From the NCBI RefSeq assembly GCF_013168275.1, contig NZ_AP019547.1, positions 1,674,001 to 1,738,000 of the forward strand: a stretch of DNA of 64,000 nt, read 5' to 3'. A model generated the notes under the pieces. That model did no database searches and had not been told where the DNA came from. It saw only the letters and a program-made list of their open reading frames with translations. Numbering within the stretch: the first letter of the stretch is position 1; each line of letters starts with the position of its first letter. Below are positions 10,889 to 21,362 of the stretch, one piece after another. Position numbers and translations under genes: made by a program. This DNA comes from Candidatus Nitrotoga sp. AM1P. Lineage in GTDB: Bacteria > Pseudomonadota > Gammaproteobacteria > Burkholderiales > Gallionellaceae.

Positions 10889-12793
10889 ATGACCGATAAT
10901 GTAACCAGCAATCGTGAAACCATGGGCTTTCAGGCCGAGGTAAAACAACTACTGCAATTGATGATTCATTCGCTATATTCGAATCGAGAAATTTTCCTGC
11001 GTGAGCTGATATCAAATGCGTCCGATGCCTGCGACAAGCTGCGCTTCGAGGGACTGCATAACTCAGCCTTGTTTGAGAATGATTCCGAGCTGACTATCCA
11101 TGTCAGCTACGATAAAGAAGCGAAAACGCTGACCATTAGCGACAATGGCATTGGTATGAGCCGCGACGAAGTCATCAACAATCTCGGCACGATTGCCAAA
11201 TCCGGTACGCGCGAATTCTTTACTCAGCTTTCTGGAGACCAGCAGAAGGATGCAAATCTTATCGGTCAGTTTGGCGTGGGGTTTTATTCGGCTTTTATCG
11301 TCGCCGACAAGGTGAGCGTGTTAACTCGCCGTGCCGGAGAGAACATCGATCAAGGGGTAAGCTGGGAATCCGACGGTGGCGGAGAATTTGCCATTGAGAT
11401 GGTCGAGCGAGCCACACGGGGTACGGCTATTACCCTGCATCTGCGCGAAGGGCAGGAAGACTTGTTAAATGGCACAAAGTTGCGCACCATTATTCACAAG
11501 TATTCTGACCATATCGTTCAGCCTATCTTAATGAAAAAAGAGGAATGGAAAGACAACGCACAGCAGGTGCTGGACGAAGAAGAGACCATCAATCAAGCTT
11601 TTGCACTGTGGGCACGCCCCAAAACCGAGATCAGCGATGATGAGTACAAAGGTTTTTACAAACATGTAGGCCATGACTATGAGGATCCGCTGGCATGGAC
11701 TCATGCGCGTGTAGAAGGACGCCAGGAATACACTTTGTTGCTATATCTACCGGCCAGGGCACCCTTTGATCTGTGGGAGCGCGATGCGAGTCACGGTATT
11801 AAGCTGTATGTCCGCCGCGTCTTCATCATGGACGATGCCACCCAACTAATGCCGCATTACCTGCGCTTTGTGCGCGGTGTGGTTGATACCAATGATCTCC
11901 CCCTCAACGTATCACGCGAGATTCTGCAAGAATCAAAGGATATCGAAGCAATCCGTTCTGGTTGCACGAAAAAAGTGCTTGGTCTACTGGAAGATATGGC
12001 CGTTAAGGATCCAGAGAAATATGCCAAGTTCTGGGATGTATTTGGCCGCGTGCTGAAGGAAGGAGTGGGCGAAGACTTTGCTAATAAAGACAAGATCGCT
12101 GGCTTGATGCGCCTCGCCTCTACTTATACTAATTCGCCAGGAGAAACCGTTTCTCTGGCCGATTACATTAGTCGTATGAAGGAAGGTCAGGACAAGATTT
12201 ATTACATCACCGCTGATACTTTTAATGCCGCGAAGAATAGCCCGCATTTGGAAGTGTTCCGCAAGAAAGACATAGAAGTGCTGTTACTGACCGATCACGT
12301 AGATGAATGGGTAGTAAGTAATCTATCCACATTCGAAGGTAAGCATTTGGTATCTGTTGCAAAAGGCGGGCTGGATCTCGGCAAACTCGAAGACGAGTCA
12401 GAAAAACAGGAACAGGAAAAAGATGCCGGTGCATTCAAGGAGCTGACCGACAAGATTAAAACCAGCCTTAGCGAGCGTGTCAAAGAGGTACGTGTAACTC
12501 ACCGCCTGACAGATTCGCCAGCCTGTCTAGTGGCGGACGTTCATGACATAAACTCCAACCTGGCTCGTCTACTGAAGGCATCAGGACAGAAAGCACCAGT
12601 GTCACAGCCTATCCTCGAAATTAACCCCAAGCATCCGGTCGTATTACGCTTGCAAGCCGAAGAAAACAAGTTTGATGACTGGGCTTCGGTATTATTTGAC
12701 CAAGCCTTGCTGGCCGAGGGCGGTCAGCTTGACGATCCAGCCAGTTTCGTGAAACGTATTAATCAGCTGATGCTGGAAATGAGCAGTAGCTAA
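10889..12793 (+). CDS. htpG: Chaperone protein HtpG (bacterial Hsp90)
   Basis: 634 residues, the usual length. The N-terminal GHKL ATPase domain shows [17 protein letters not shown] (adenine pocket), [11 protein letters not shown] and [11 protein letters not shown], followed by the middle domain with the catalytic-loop Arg region ([10 protein letters not shown]) and the C-terminal dimerisation domain. Start [25 protein letters not shown] is the family N-terminus, with GGAGAAAG upstream. It assists folding or remodelling of client proteins in the cytosol. No sigma-32 promoter could be fixed in the short upstream gap. Confidence 0.97.
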   Translation: MTDNVTSNRETMGFQAEVKQLLQLMIHSLYSNREIFLRELISNASDACDKLRFEGLHNSALFENDSELTIHVSYDKEAKTLTISDNGIGMSRDEVINNLGTIAKSGTREFFTQLSGDQQKDANLIGQFGVGFYSAFIVADKVSVLTRRAGENIDQGVSWESDGGGEFAIEMVERATRGTAITLHLREGQEDLLNGTKLRTIIHKYSDHIVQPILMKKEEWKDNAQQVLDEEETINQAFALWARPKTEISDDEYKGFYKHVGHDYEDPLAWTHARVEGRQEYTLLLYLPARAPFDLWERDASHGIKLYVRRVFIMDDATQLMPHYLRFVRGVVDTNDLPLNVSREILQESKDIEAIRSGCTKKVLGLLEDMAVKDPEKYAKFWDVFGRVLKEGVGEDFANKDKIAGLMRLASTYTNSPGETVSLADYISRMKEGQDKIYYITADTFNAAKNSPHLEVFRKKDIEVLLLTDHVDEWVVSNLSTFEGKHLVSVAKGGLDLGKLEDESEKQEQEKDAGAFKELTDKIKTSLSERVKEVRVTHRLTDSPACLVADVHDINSNLARLLKASGQKAPVSQPILEINPKHPVVLRLQAEENKFDDWASVLFDQALLAEGGQLDDPASFVKRINQLMLEMSSS

Positions 12794-12810
12794 CTTTAGA
12801 ATTGTTGGTT

Positions 12811-12840
12811 GGCAGGGTATGCTTGCGCGCCAACCCTGCC
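12811..12840 (+). terminator. GC-rich hairpin after htpG, no strong T run
   Basis: GGCAGGGT (12811-12818) pairs with ACCCTGCC (12833-12840) 18 bp after the htpG stop. The position suits a transcript-end structure, but the following bases (AGTCGG) are not a U tract. It may stabilise the mRNA 3' end rather than terminate intrinsically. Confidence 0.4.
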
Positions 12841-12918
12841 AGTCGGATGGTCAAGCACTAAGCATTTGCAAAACTGGGCAACATTACTGTTGCAGATACG
12901 CCCATGATTATAAAAATA

Positions 12919-12972
12919 AAATCGGTACCACAGTCGCATTGATATTAAATAATGTGACTGTGGTACCGATTT
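12919..12972. repeat. Long near-perfect palindrome (22-bp arms, 10-nt loop)
   Basis: The arm 12919-12940 and the arm 12951-12972 are reverse complements with a single G/T wobble; both contain GGTACCACAGT or its complement. The T-rich flank (TTTTATTTTTAT) is on the minus strand, where no gene ends. It lies between htpG and the next plus-strand gene. It could be a bidirectional terminator, a repeat element or a protein-binding site. Confidence 0.7.
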
Positions 12973-13020
12973 AATTTGGAACGGATTTTTGCACTTTTGT
13001 AACAGAGTAAAAATAAACAA

Positions 13021-14271
13021 ATGCGGACTACATTAATACTGTTCATCGTTATCTGGTTAGCGCTGCTATCTGCAATTTATTTAAGTATCGAAAAACAACC
13101 GCTCATCACGGGTATTGCTCAATTTACGCCAGCTCATATCGACCGCGCCAAACACATACTGTTTCATAACGATCCACATAGAATGAAAGCAGGCGTACTG
13201 CGCACCATTACTATTAGCCAAGAAGATCTCGACCTTGTAGTCAACTATCTTGCCAATAGCTACGGCAAGGGCAGCTCCAATATAGATTTACAGCAAGGCA
13301 TGGCCAGAATACGTGCAACTGTCGAGTTACCGTCCAATCCAATCGGGCGCTATCTCAATATCGACGCCAAACTTCGCGAAACGAAAGCACTCCCACGATT
13401 TGAATATCTACACATTGGTAAGTTACCGGTACCCGCGTTTGTTGCGGACTGGCTACTACAATTCGGCATTAAGCAGTTGCAAGCGAATAAGGACTACGGG
13501 GCAGCTGCCGATGTCATCAAGAATGTGAGCACAAGCGATAACATACTGCGTATCGTCTTCGAATGGAACGAAGCGCTACCCAATCAACTGAAGGCCTTGT
13601 TGGTGCCGCCCAAGGAGCAGGAGCGACTGAAGGCATATCAAGAGCGACTGGTCGAACTGACCGGCAAACCTGGTTCAAAACGCAGCCTGCGGTTAAATGA
13701 ACTGATGCGGACGCTGTTCGAACTTGCCACGCAACGCACAAACAACGGCGGCGATCCAGCAGCGGAAAATCGCGCCGCGATCATCGTTATGGCGTTTTAT
13801 GTAAACGGCAAAGGGCTTGGTGCCATTATTCCGGCTGCCATACAATGGCCCAAGCCGACTTCGCGCATTGTGACCCTGGGCGGACGCGGAGACTTCTCTC
13901 AGCATTTCACGATTTCTGCGGCACTTGCCGCTACTGCCGGCAGCCCGCTGTCGGATGTTATCGGCTTATACAAAGAAATTTCGGATTCTCGCGGTGGCAG
14001 CGGCTTCAGCTTCAATGACATCGCCGCAGATCGTGCCGGCACCCGTTTAGGCGAACTCGCCACAACAAGTGATAATGACGCGCTGAAAGTGCAGCAGCAA
14101 TTTAATGCGGGCTTGCGCGAATCTGACATCATGCCGGAAGTGAAGGATTTACCGGAGTTTATGCAGGAAATCGAATTTAAACGCCGCTATGGCAGCATTG
14201 GCAGCCCGGCTTATATAAAAATGACCAACGAAATCGAGCGACGCATCGCCGCACTGCCTCTATATCACTGA
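13021..14271 (+). CDS. Uncharacterised conserved-type protein with N-terminal membrane anchor
   Basis: 416 residues; no named family recognised. Residues 4-23 form one hydrophobic helix (LILFIVIWLALLSAIYLSI) without an obvious cleavage site, so the protein is probably anchored with most of its chain in the periplasm. The body is mixed alpha/beta with a charged helix near 195-215 and the motif GFSFNDIAADRAGTR near 330, which looks conserved and structured. No catalytic signature is visible. The ATG at 13021 comes after a weak purine stretch. The HIT gene follows after 6 bp, so the two are co-transcribed. Confidence 0.7.
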   Translation: MRTTLILFIVIWLALLSAIYLSIEKQPLITGIAQFTPAHIDRAKHILFHNDPHRMKAGVLRTITISQEDLDLVVNYLANSYGKGSSNIDLQQGMARIRATVELPSNPIGRYLNIDAKLRETKALPRFEYLHIGKLPVPAFVADWLLQFGIKQLQANKDYGAAADVIKNVSTSDNILRIVFEWNEALPNQLKALLVPPKEQERLKAYQERLVELTGKPGSKRSLRLNELMRTLFELATQRTNNGGDPAAENRAAIIVMAFYVNGKGLGAIIPAAIQWPKPTSRIVTLGGRGDFSQHFTISAALAATAGSPLSDVIGLYKEISDSRGGSGFSFNDIAADRAGTRLGELATTSDNDALKVQQQFNAGLRESDIMPEVKDLPEFMQEIEFKRRYGSIGSPAYIKMTNEIERRIAALPLYH

Positions 14272-14277
14272 CAATAT

Positions 14278-14700
14278 ATGCACGAAAAAATGATGAATTG
14301 TGAACTCTGTCAAACAACGAGCGAAACACTGTTATGGCGCAGCGAGCTTTGTCGCGTGGTGCTGGTTGAGGATGCCGATTATCCTGGATTCTGTCGCGTG
14401 ATATGGAACCGCCACGTCAAGGAAATGACAGACTTGAATGATGGCGAACAGCATGCTCTCATGAACGTGGTATTTGCCGTGGAAAGCACGCTACGCGTAG
14501 TGATGCAGCCCGACAAAATTAACCTTGCCAGCCTCGGCAACCTGACACCGCACTTGCACTGGCACATCATTCCGCGCTATGCCCTCGACAAACACTTTCC
14601 CAACCCGATCTGGGGCACACCTCAACGTGCAGGCATTCCAAAACCGCCATTAGATTGGCAGGCTCGACTCGCAAAGAGCATATGTCAACGACTTCAATAA
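14278..14700 (+). CDS. HIT-family nucleotide hydrolase/transferase
   Basis: 140 residues with the histidine triad HLHWHII and upstream LTPH, the nucleotide phosphate-binding and catalytic site of Fhit/HIT-type hydrolases. An N-terminal CELC pair suggests a structural Zn or a loose disulfide. Initiation could be at 14278 or at the two Met codons four to five residues later (MMNCELC). It acts on nucleotide phosphoesters in the cytosol; exact substrate unknown. It sits 6 bp after the anchored unknown protein gene. Confidence 0.87.
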   Translation: MHEKMMNCELCQTTSETLLWRSELCRVVLVEDADYPGFCRVIWNRHVKEMTDLNDGEQHALMNVVFAVESTLRVVMQPDKINLASLGNLTPHLHWHIIPRYALDKHFPNPIWGTPQRAGIPKPPLDWQARLAKSICQRLQ

Positions 14701-14711
14701 CAACGAGCTTT

Positions 14712-15974
14712 CTAGAGATTGCCTATTAATAAACCACGCTTGCCCAACAGGGCCGCGCCATAGGCAGACTCAGTATGATCCGCTACCGCTACTGATACGC
14801 CTAACAAGCGTTCGCGTATTTTTTCCCATACTTTATTTTTTGCTCCGCCGCCGGTGGTGGTAACGGATTTTAGCGAGCTTGCACCAAGTTCAGCGAGCTT
14901 GGTGTAACCCGCTGCTTCGATGCGGCTCAAGCCTTGCAACAAGCCGTGCAAAAACAGTACGTCATCCGCAGGACGCGGGGTAAGACGTGGTGTCAAGGTG
15001 GGATCGTTAATCGGAAAACGTTCGCCAGGCCGTGGCAACGGATAATAGTCAAGCTGGCTATCAATGGCCGGATCGATGCGCTGGCTAAGTGCATCGATTT
15101 GCAGATCGCCAAAATATTGCCTTAGCACGCCACCGCCAGCATTGGACGCACCACCCGCCAACCATAAATCACCAAAACGATGACTGTATACGCCATATTG
15201 CGCTGCTTCTACACGTTGCTCCGAAAGTAGCTTGAGTACCAGGGTCGTGCCGAGCGAAGTGACAGCTGAGCCGGGTTCATGCACGCCTGCGGCAATAAAA
15301 GAGGCAATACTGTCAGTGGTACCCGCATGCACTCTGCACGCCGGATTAATCTTGAAATGCTGTGCCACCAATGAGCTGATATTAGAAATGTTTGCTCCGG
15401 GAGCGAGAACTTGCGGCAGCAAATTAGCATGCGGTAAATTCTTAATCCAATCCGGCCAGCACAGGCGCTCTGTGTCATAGCCGCTTTTGAGCGCATTATG
15501 ATAATCGCTGACGCCACCCAGGCCGGTAAGTAGCGCAGCGAGCCAATCCGCCTGATGCAGAAAGTACGCTACGTTTGAAAGTTCGGTGTGCTTTGTCAGC
15601 CACAGGAATTTAGCTAATCCTGAACTTGCGTTGCAAACAATATGGCCCGTTGGGGCAAGCTGTTTTAGCTGTTCCGATTCTTCTTGTGCGCGATTATCGA
15701 AGTAGAGCAAAGCGGGAGCAGTCGGCTCCAATTCTTTATCACATAGCAATACTGTGGCAGAAGTAGCAGCAATAGCGATGCTTTGTAATTCAGCTGCAAT
15801 CGTAGCGGGTAGGCGTTTGAGCAGTGTATGCAGTGCTTCGCGCCAATTCAGATGAATTTGTAAAGCGGCGCCAGGATAAAAAACATGATCTTCATGAGTA
15901 ATAGCCCCGACTTTGTCCACAACACAAACGCGTGCGCCAGATGTGCCAAAGTCCAGGCCGAGAAAAGATTCCAT
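14712..15974 (-). CDS. FGGY-family carbohydrate kinase
   Basis: 420 residues with the sugar-kinase/actin fold. The phosphate-1 motif is FLGLDFGTSGARVCVVD at the N-terminus, the central AGTTDSIASF element supplies the catalytic Asp, and TTGGGAKNKVWEKI near 370 is the adenosine motif. The chain is shorter than xylulokinase or glycerol kinase (about 490-500) and resembles the compact D-ribulokinase-like branch, so a pentulose is the likeliest substrate; this is inference. Its 3' end converges on the HIT gene with 11 bp between stops. No transporter or sugar operon is adjacent. Confidence 0.85.
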   Translation of the reverse strand: MESFLGLDFGTSGARVCVVDKVGAITHEDHVFYPGAALQIHLNWREALHTLLKRLPATIAAELQSIAIAATSATVLLCDKELEPTAPALLYFDNRAQEESEQLKQLAPTGHIVCNASSGLAKFLWLTKHTELSNVAYFLHQADWLAALLTGLGGVSDYHNALKSGYDTERLCWPDWIKNLPHANLLPQVLAPGANISNISSLVAQHFKINPACRVHAGTTDSIASFIAAGVHEPGSAVTSLGTTLVLKLLSEQRVEAAQYGVYSHRFGDLWLAGGASNAGGGVLRQYFGDLQIDALSQRIDPAIDSQLDYYPLPRPGERFPINDPTLTPRLTPRPADDVLFLHGLLQGLSRIEAAGYTKLAELGASSLKSVTTTGGGAKNKVWEKIRERLLGVSVAVADHTESAYGAALLGKRGLLIGNL

Positions 15975-16132
15975 GTATTAAGTTAGAGGAAGAAAGCACA
16001 GTTACCATAAAGTTAAAGTGTGTCGCATCTTAGAAAAAGACATAGTTCGCCTTACTTGCTTAGATGGCCGCTTAACTCAATTCAGTTTGCTTCTTAAAAT
16101 AATTTATATAATTATTTTATATAATAACCCCA

Positions 16133-16681
16133 TTAGAACATCGGTTTTTTCTTGGCTGAATTATAACGTTTAACCCCACTCAAGATTTCCGCCTTGGCTT
16201 CCTTGACCCCGACCCAACCATTTATTTTGACCCATTTACCTATTTCCAGGTCTTTATAGTGAGCGAAGAAATGCGAGATTTGTGACAACACAAGTTCCGG
16301 CAGATCAGTATGCGATTTTATTTTGCGGTAAAGACTGCATAACTTGTCAACAGGCACCGCCAAAATCTTGGCATCCTCACCAGCTTCATCAGTCATCTTC
16401 AACATGCCCACTGGTCTACAGCGAACCACCACACCAGTAATGAGCGGTACTGGTGAAATTACGAGTATATCTACCGGATCCCCGTCTTCCGACAACGTAT
16501 GTGGAACATAACCGTAGTTACACGGGTAATGCATTGCCGTGGACATGAAACGATCCACAAACATGGCGCCAGTTTCCTTGTCCACTTCGTATTTAACGGG
16601 ATCAGCATTCATGGGTATTTCTATGATGACGTTAAAATCGTTAGGAAGGTCGCGACCAGAATTAACTCGATCTAGATTCAT
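16133..16681 (-). CDS. ppa: Inorganic pyrophosphatase (family I, soluble)
   Basis: 182 residues. Hydrolyses PPi to phosphate, pulling biosynthetic reactions forward. The metal-binding signature [10 protein letters not shown] is intact, and the Lys/Glu/Tyr active-site set is represented by [11 protein letters not shown] and [11 protein letters not shown]. Its presence matters because the same window encodes a membrane proton-pumping pyrophosphatase and a PPi-dependent phosphofructokinase: a soluble enzyme that wastes PPi coexists with enzymes that conserve it. Confidence 0.95.
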   Translation of the reverse strand: MNLDRVNSGRDLPNDFNVIIEIPMNADPVKYEVDKETGAMFVDRFMSTAMHYPCNYGYVPHTLSEDGDPVDILVISPVPLITGVVVRCRPVGMLKMTDEAGEDAKILAVPVDKLCSLYRKIKSHTDLPELVLSQISHFFAHYKDLEIGKWVKINGWVGVKEAKAEILSGVKRYNSAKKKPMF

Positions 16682-17072
16682 TTCTATTCCTGGCTAAAAA
16701 ATGTCCATTATACCCGTGAGTCTGACAGATCAACCAGCCCGAACCTTGTTCAAGGTAGTATAAGCTTGAAGCGAATAAAACCCCGATCAAGATTCTAAAA
16801 TACTAATTCGGCGAAATTATGACGATGATATGTTCACTGCAGTTTCTTCTCTTTACATCATCAGTCAAGCACAAAAATAGTGCATCCACATCGCATACGC
16901 CCCGAAAAAGAGCGCACATTTAAATCCATTTATCCTTATGAATATGGCAAAATGCTCGTTTTAGCGCTGGAATATAAAGTGGAACGCTTCGTGATTGCTT
17001 CCCAAATTTAAGTTTGCTCAATTTCCAGTTTATTTTTTAGTTTAGTCCTTAACATTTATGGAGAGAATGATT
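16682..17072. other. Divergent ppa/glnA intergenic region
   Basis: About 390 bases between ppa (leftward) and glnA (rightward). It holds an NtrC-like dyad at 16868-16884 (listed separately). I searched for a -24/-12 sigma-54 element between that site and glnA and found no good match; TGGAAC near 16980 has TTGC at the wrong spacing. Confidence 0.5.
16868..16884. promoter_or_regulatory. NtrC-like enhancer site upstream of glnA
   Basis: AGCACAAAAATAGTGCA matches 14 of 17 positions of the NtrC consensus TGCACCAAAATGGTGCA, including both GCAC/GTGC half-sites with correct spacing. It lies about 190 bp before the glnA start, a usual enhancer distance. This supports nitrogen control of glnA, although the matching sigma-54 promoter is not obvious. 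Confidence 0.55.
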
Positions 17073-18494
17073 ATGTCAAAGTCGGTTGCTGATGTTCTTA
17101 AGTTACTTAAAGACAATGAAGTTAAATTCGTTGATCTACGCTTTACCGATACCCGTGGCAAAGAACAGCACGTTACTATCCCGGCACATGTGGTGTCAGA
17201 TAGTGATGATTGGTTCGAATCCGGCCACGCCTTTGACGGTTCTTCCATCGCAGGCTGGAAAGGCATACAAGCATCCGACATGCTGCTGATAGCCGATCCT
17301 GAATCCGCTTTTCTCGATCCTTTTATGGACGAAACCACATTGGTGATGAGTTGCGACGTCGTGGAACCTTCCGACGGCAAAGGTTACGATCGCGATCCAC
17401 GCTCTATCGCCAAGCGCGCTGAAGCCTATTTAAAATCTACCGGCTTAGGCGATATCTGCTACTTTGGCCCTGAACCTGAGTTTTTCATTTTTGATTCAGT
17501 AAACTGGCAAGTGGACATGTCTGGCTGCTTCTGCAAGGTTAATTCCGAAGAAGCAGCCTGGTCCTCAGCAGAAAAATTTGATCATGGCAACACTGGCCAT
17601 CGACCCACGGTTAAAGGCGGTTACTTCCCAGTACCCCCAGTCGATTCGCTACAAGACATGCGCTCCGCAATGTGCTTAATATTGGAAGAAGTCGGTGTTC
17701 CTGTCGAAGTACATCACCATGAAGTGGCGACCGCCGGGCAATGTGAAATTGGCACCCGCTTTGACAGTTTAGTGCGTCGTGCCGATCAAACCCAGAGGCT
17801 TAAATATGTGGTGCACAACGTCGCACATCAATATGGCAAGACTGCAACCTTCATGCCCAAGCCAATTGTCGGTGATAACGGCTCAGGCATGCATGTCCAT
17901 CAATCCATCTGGAAGGACGGTAAAAACCTGTTTGCAGGCAATGGCTATGCCGGGTTGTCCGAATTCGCCCTGTACTATATTGGGGGGATTATCAAACACG
18001 CCCGTGCGCTTAACGCCATCACCAACCCCGGCACTAACTCTTACAAGCGTTTGGTTCCCGGCTTCGAAGCCCCCGTAAAACTGGCTTACTCAGCGCGAAA
18101 CCGCTCTGCCTCGATCCGCATCCCCTTCGTGCAGAGTGATAAGGCACGCCGCATTGAAGTTCGCTTCCCGGACCCGACTGCCAATTCTTATCTGGCTTTC
18201 ACCGCCTTGATGATGGCTGGCCTGGATGGCGTACAAAATAAAATTCACCCCGGCGATCCTGCTGACAAAAATTTGTACGACTTGCCACCTGAAGAAGATG
18301 CAAAAATCCCAACCGTATGTTCCAGCCTCGAACAAGCTTTGGAAGCACTGGATAAGGATCGCGACTTCCTGACTCGCGGTGGTGTATTCTCTAATGACTT
18401 CATTGATGCCTACATTGAGTTAAAAATGGAAGAAGTGACCCGCTATCGCATGACAACTCATCCTGTTGAATTCGACATGTATTACAGTCTGTAA
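17073..18494 (+). CDS. glnA: Glutamine synthetase, type I
   Basis: ATP-dependent synthesis of glutamine from glutamate and ammonia, the main ammonia assimilation step. I chose the ATG at 17073 ([12 protein letters not shown], 473 residues) because GGAGAGA lies just upstream; two earlier in-frame ATGs would overlap that site. Family motifs include FDGSSIAGW, the [10 protein letters not shown] substrate loop, and NLYDLPPEE, which carries the Tyr adenylylated by GlnE in GSI-beta enzymes. This implies post-translational nitrogen control in addition to the NtrC-like site upstream. Confidence 0.97.
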   Translation: MSKSVADVLKLLKDNEVKFVDLRFTDTRGKEQHVTIPAHVVSDSDDWFESGHAFDGSSIAGWKGIQASDMLLIADPESAFLDPFMDETTLVMSCDVVEPSDGKGYDRDPRSIAKRAEAYLKSTGLGDICYFGPEPEFFIFDSVNWQVDMSGCFCKVNSEEAAWSSAEKFDHGNTGHRPTVKGGYFPVPPVDSLQDMRSAMCLILEEVGVPVEVHHHEVATAGQCEIGTRFDSLVRRADQTQRLKYVVHNVAHQYGKTATFMPKPIVGDNGSGMHVHQSIWKDGKNLFAGNGYAGLSEFALYYIGGIIKHARALNAITNPGTNSYKRLVPGFEAPVKLAYSARNRSASIRIPFVQSDKARRIEVRFPDPTANSYLAFTALMMAGLDGVQNKIHPGDPADKNLYDLPPEEDAKIPTVCSSLEQALEALDKDRDFLTRGGVFSNDFIDAYIELKMEEVTRYRMTTHPVEFDMYYSL

Positions 18495-18512
18495 CAGCTA
18501 ATATATGTGCAG

Positions 18513-18536
18513 CGGGCTTCCCCCCAGGAAAGCCCG
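18513..18536 (+). terminator. Hairpin after glnA
   Basis: CGGGCTTCC (18513-18521) pairs with GGAAAGCCCG (18527-18536), with one bulged A, 18 bp after the glnA stop. The T run is short (TTCG), so termination may be weak. Confidence 0.55.
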
Positions 18537-18623
18537 TTCGGCCGGATGCGTGTCATTTGCACGCTTGCAACAGAGCAGAGCGCAAATATTGCGTAAGTAA
18601 ACAAAAGCCGTTATATTCCAACT

Positions 18624-18707
18624 ATGCACTTCTCTCGCCACATCTTGCAATTACACTCTACATCCAGCCTCCTGGCAGCACTGCTGCTGCTGCGCGTCGC
18701 GCGCTAA
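18624..18707 (+). CDS. Candidate leucine-rich leader peptide of leuA (27 codons)
   Basis: ATG at 18624 opens a 27-codon frame ending TAA at 18705-18707, about 95 bp before leuA. Its second half reads SSLLAALLLLRVAR: four consecutive CTG Leu codons, two more Leu just before, and eight Leu in all. This is what a transcription- or translation-attenuation leader for a leucine-biosynthesis gene looks like. The Shine-Dalgarno region is weak, and I do not see a classic GC-rich terminator with T run between it and leuA. Control may therefore act through mRNA structure around the leuA start, or the reading is coincidental. Confidence 0.55.
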   Translation: MHFSRHILQLHSTSSLLAALLLLRVAR

Positions 18708-18801
18708 ATATACTTCCCCCCTAGTTTTGAAGCAAATGACATCCGGCCGAATTTTATTCGACATGGATCATGCAAATTAAATAATTGCGATGGAGTTCAG
18801 C

Positions 18802-20337
18802 ATGAAAGAAAAATTAATAATATTTGATACGACCTTGCGCGATGGCGAACAAAGCCCAGGCGCATCCATGACTAAGGAAGAAAAGATACGAATCGCACGG
18901 CAATTGGAAAAGCTGGGCGTTGATGTTATTGAGGCAGGGTTTGCTGCTGCCAGTCCGGGGGATGCAAATGCAGTCCGCAGCGTTGCGCAAATCATCGAGA
19001 GTTCTACCATTTGCTCGTTGGCGCGCGCCACTGAAAACGATGTCCGTGCTGCTGGCGAAGCGATCAAACCAGCCAAGTCGGGGCGCATTCACATCTTTAT
19101 CGCTACTTCACCCATCCACATGAAAATGAAGTTACGTATGCAGCCCGACCAAGTGGTAGAAGCGGCGGTGAAGGCGGTGAAACTCGCGTCGGAATATACC
19201 GACGATGTCGAATTTTCTGCCGAGGATGCGGTGCGCTCGGAAATGGATTTTCTCGTCCGTATTTTCGATGCAGTGATTCAAGCTGGAGCGAAAACCCTGA
19301 ACGTGCCGGATACGGTTGGTTATAGCATCCCAGTTTTGTGGGGCGAGCGCATCAAACAGTTGATCGAGCACGTGCCGAATTCTGGGAAAGTAGTGTGGTC
19401 CACCCATTGCCACAACGATCTTGGAATGGCGGTAGCCAATTCTCTTGCTGCCGTAATGAACGGTGCGCGTCAGGTTGAATGCACTATCAATGGCTTGGGG
19501 GAACGTGCCGGAAACGCCAGCCTGGAAGAAATCGTAATGGCGGTTAAGACGCGCCGCGATGTCTTCAGTTGCGATTCGCGCATCGATACCATGCAGATCG
19601 TGCCAACTTCCAAGCTTGTATCCAGCATCACCGGTTATCCGGTGCAGCCTAACAAAGCGATTGTCGGTGCAAATGCTTTTGCCCATGAATCCGGCATTCA
19701 TCAGGACGGTGTGCTCAAACACCGCGAGACTTACGAAATTATGCGTGCTGAAGATGTTGGCTGGAGCACGAACAAATTAACCTTGGGCAAACTTTCCGGT
19801 CGCAACGCGTTCCGTACTCGCTTGCAGGAACTTGGCATCGTGCTGGACAACGAGGAGGTGGTGAACGATGCCTTTACTCGTTTCAAAGAGTTGGCAGACC
19901 GCAAGCGAGAAATTTATGATGAGGACTTGCAAGCCTTAATCAGTGAAAGCGTGGTAGCGCAAGTTAGCGAACATTATCGCTTGGTATCCTTGCGCGCGCA
20001 TTCGGAAACGGGCCTTTTGCCTGTGGCGCAGGTGCGATTGAATATAGGTGGAAAGGAATCAGTCGCCGAGGAACAGGGAGGGGGGCCAGTAGATGCGACG
20101 TTCAAAGCCATCGAACAAATCGTGCAAAGTGGCACCGAATTACAACTGTATTCGGTAAACAACATCACCAGCGGTACAGATGCACAAGGCGAAGTGACCG
20201 TGCGGCTATCCAAGGGCGGTCGCATCGTCAATGGCCAAGGTGCAGACACTGATATCGTGGTAGCCTCCGCCAAGGCCTATTTGCATGCGTTAAATAAATT
20301 GAACAACGAAGCAGAGCGTGCGCATCCGCAAGTGTGA
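18802..20337 (+). CDS. leuA: 2-isopropylmalate synthase
   Basis: First committed step of leucine synthesis: acetyl-CoA plus 2-oxoisovalerate gives 2-isopropylmalate. I start at ATG 18802 ([17 protein letters not shown], 511 residues) because GGAG sits 7 bases upstream, inside the alternative 4-codon-longer start. The barrel shows [12 protein letters not shown] and [15 protein letters not shown] (metal His pair). The C-terminal LeuA allosteric domain, the site of leucine feedback inhibition, occupies about 390-505. The leader peptide upstream suggests a second layer of leucine control. Confidence 0.96.
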   Translation: MKEKLIIFDTTLRDGEQSPGASMTKEEKIRIARQLEKLGVDVIEAGFAAASPGDANAVRSVAQIIESSTICSLARATENDVRAAGEAIKPAKSGRIHIFIATSPIHMKMKLRMQPDQVVEAAVKAVKLASEYTDDVEFSAEDAVRSEMDFLVRIFDAVIQAGAKTLNVPDTVGYSIPVLWGERIKQLIEHVPNSGKVVWSTHCHNDLGMAVANSLAAVMNGARQVECTINGLGERAGNASLEEIVMAVKTRRDVFSCDSRIDTMQIVPTSKLVSSITGYPVQPNKAIVGANAFAHESGIHQDGVLKHRETYEIMRAEDVGWSTNKLTLGKLSGRNAFRTRLQELGIVLDNEEVVNDAFTRFKELADRKREIYDEDLQALISESVVAQVSEHYRLVSLRAHSETGLLPVAQVRLNIGGKESVAEEQGGGPVDATFKAIEQIVQSGTELQLYSVNNITSGTDAQGEVTVRLSKGGRIVNGQGADTDIVVASAKAYLHALNKLNNEAERAHPQV

Positions 20338-20435
20338 TTTAGTTGGGTAGGCATAAGCGGCACGTCAGTAGGCGTGCCGTTTTCCTTATATTATTGACTA
20401 GGCAGCAAACCATTGAACTAATTTAAGGAGATTGC

Positions 20436-21362
20436 GTGCAGTCAGTTATATCAGTCGAAAATCTCACCAAGACCTACGCCTCGGGTTTTATGGCCCTCAA
20501 AAGTATCAATCTGGAGATTCAGCGTGGAGAAATATTTGCCTTGCTGGGTCCGAATGGAGCCGGTAAGACGACACTCATTAACGTCATTTGCGGCATTGTT
20601 AATCCGAGCCAGGGCAAGATACTTGCCGACGGTTATGACATAGTTTCGGACTTTCGCGCGGCTAGATCAAAAATCGGCTTGGTGCCGCAAGAACTTTGCA
20701 CTGATGCCTTCGAAACTGTTTTTGCCACGGTGAAATTCAGTCGCGGCCTGTTTGGTAAAGCGCCAAACCCGGCCTATATCGAAAAAGTGCTGCGCGATCT
20801 GTCCCTATGGGACAAGAAAGATGCAAAAATCAGGACACTGTCGGGCGGCATGAAGCGTCGGGTAATGATTGCCAAGGCTTTGTCCCATGAACCACAGATT
20901 CTATTTCTCGACGAGCCTTCAGCTGGCGTTGACGTCGAACTGCGCCGTGATATGTGGGAGATGGTGCGGGGTTTACGAAAAAGTGGCGTGACCATTATTC
21001 TGACCACTCATTATATTGAGGAAGCCGAGGAAATGGCTGACCGCATCGGGATAATCAGCAAGGGCACAATTATCCTGGTGGAGGACAAGGTCAGGTTGAT
21101 GGACAAGCTCGGCAAAAAACAGCTCAAGTTGTATCTACAATCTCCCCTAACGCACATCCCCGAGGAACTCGCCGGATATTCACTTGAACTATCAGCCGAC
21201 GGCAACGAGTTGATTTACATCTTTGACGCCCAGGGCAAACAGACAGGAATCGCAGATCTTCTACGACAGCTTGCTAAACATGGGATCGACTTTAAGGATC
21301 TCCAGTCCAGCCAAAGCTCACTGGAAGAAATCTTCGTTAATTTAGTAAGCGGACGATTATGA
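20436..21362 (+). CDS. ABC-2 type exporter, ATP-binding subunit (YadG-like)
   Basis: 308 residues with GTG start and AAGGAG upstream. Walker [10 protein letters not shown], signature LSGGMKRR, Walker [13 protein letters not shown] and the switch His (TTHYIEE) are all present. A C-terminal 80-residue extension is typical of the ABC-2 exporter subfamily. Its stop overlaps the start of the permease gene by 4 bp (ATGA), so the two are translationally coupled and form one transporter. Substrate unknown. Confidence 0.92.
   Translation: MQSVISVENLTKTYASGFMALKSINLEIQRGEIFALLGPNGAGKTTLINVICGIVNPSQGKILADGYDIVSDFRAARSKIGLVPQELCTDAFETVFATVKFSRGLFGKAPNPAYIEKVLRDLSLWDKKDAKIRTLSGGMKRRVMIAKALSHEPQILFLDEPSAGVDVELRRDMWEMVRGLRKSGVTIILTTHYIEEAEEMADRIGIISKGTIILVEDKVRLMDKLGKKQLKLYLQSPLTHIPEELAGYSLELSADGNELIYIFDAQGKQTGIADLLRQLAKHGIDFKDLQSSQSSLEEIFVNLVSGRL

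Noticed and set aside
16970..17000. Possible sigma-54 promoter TGGAAC...TTGC upstream of glnA
   Set aside because: The GG and GC doublets are about four bases too far apart for a -24/-12 promoter.
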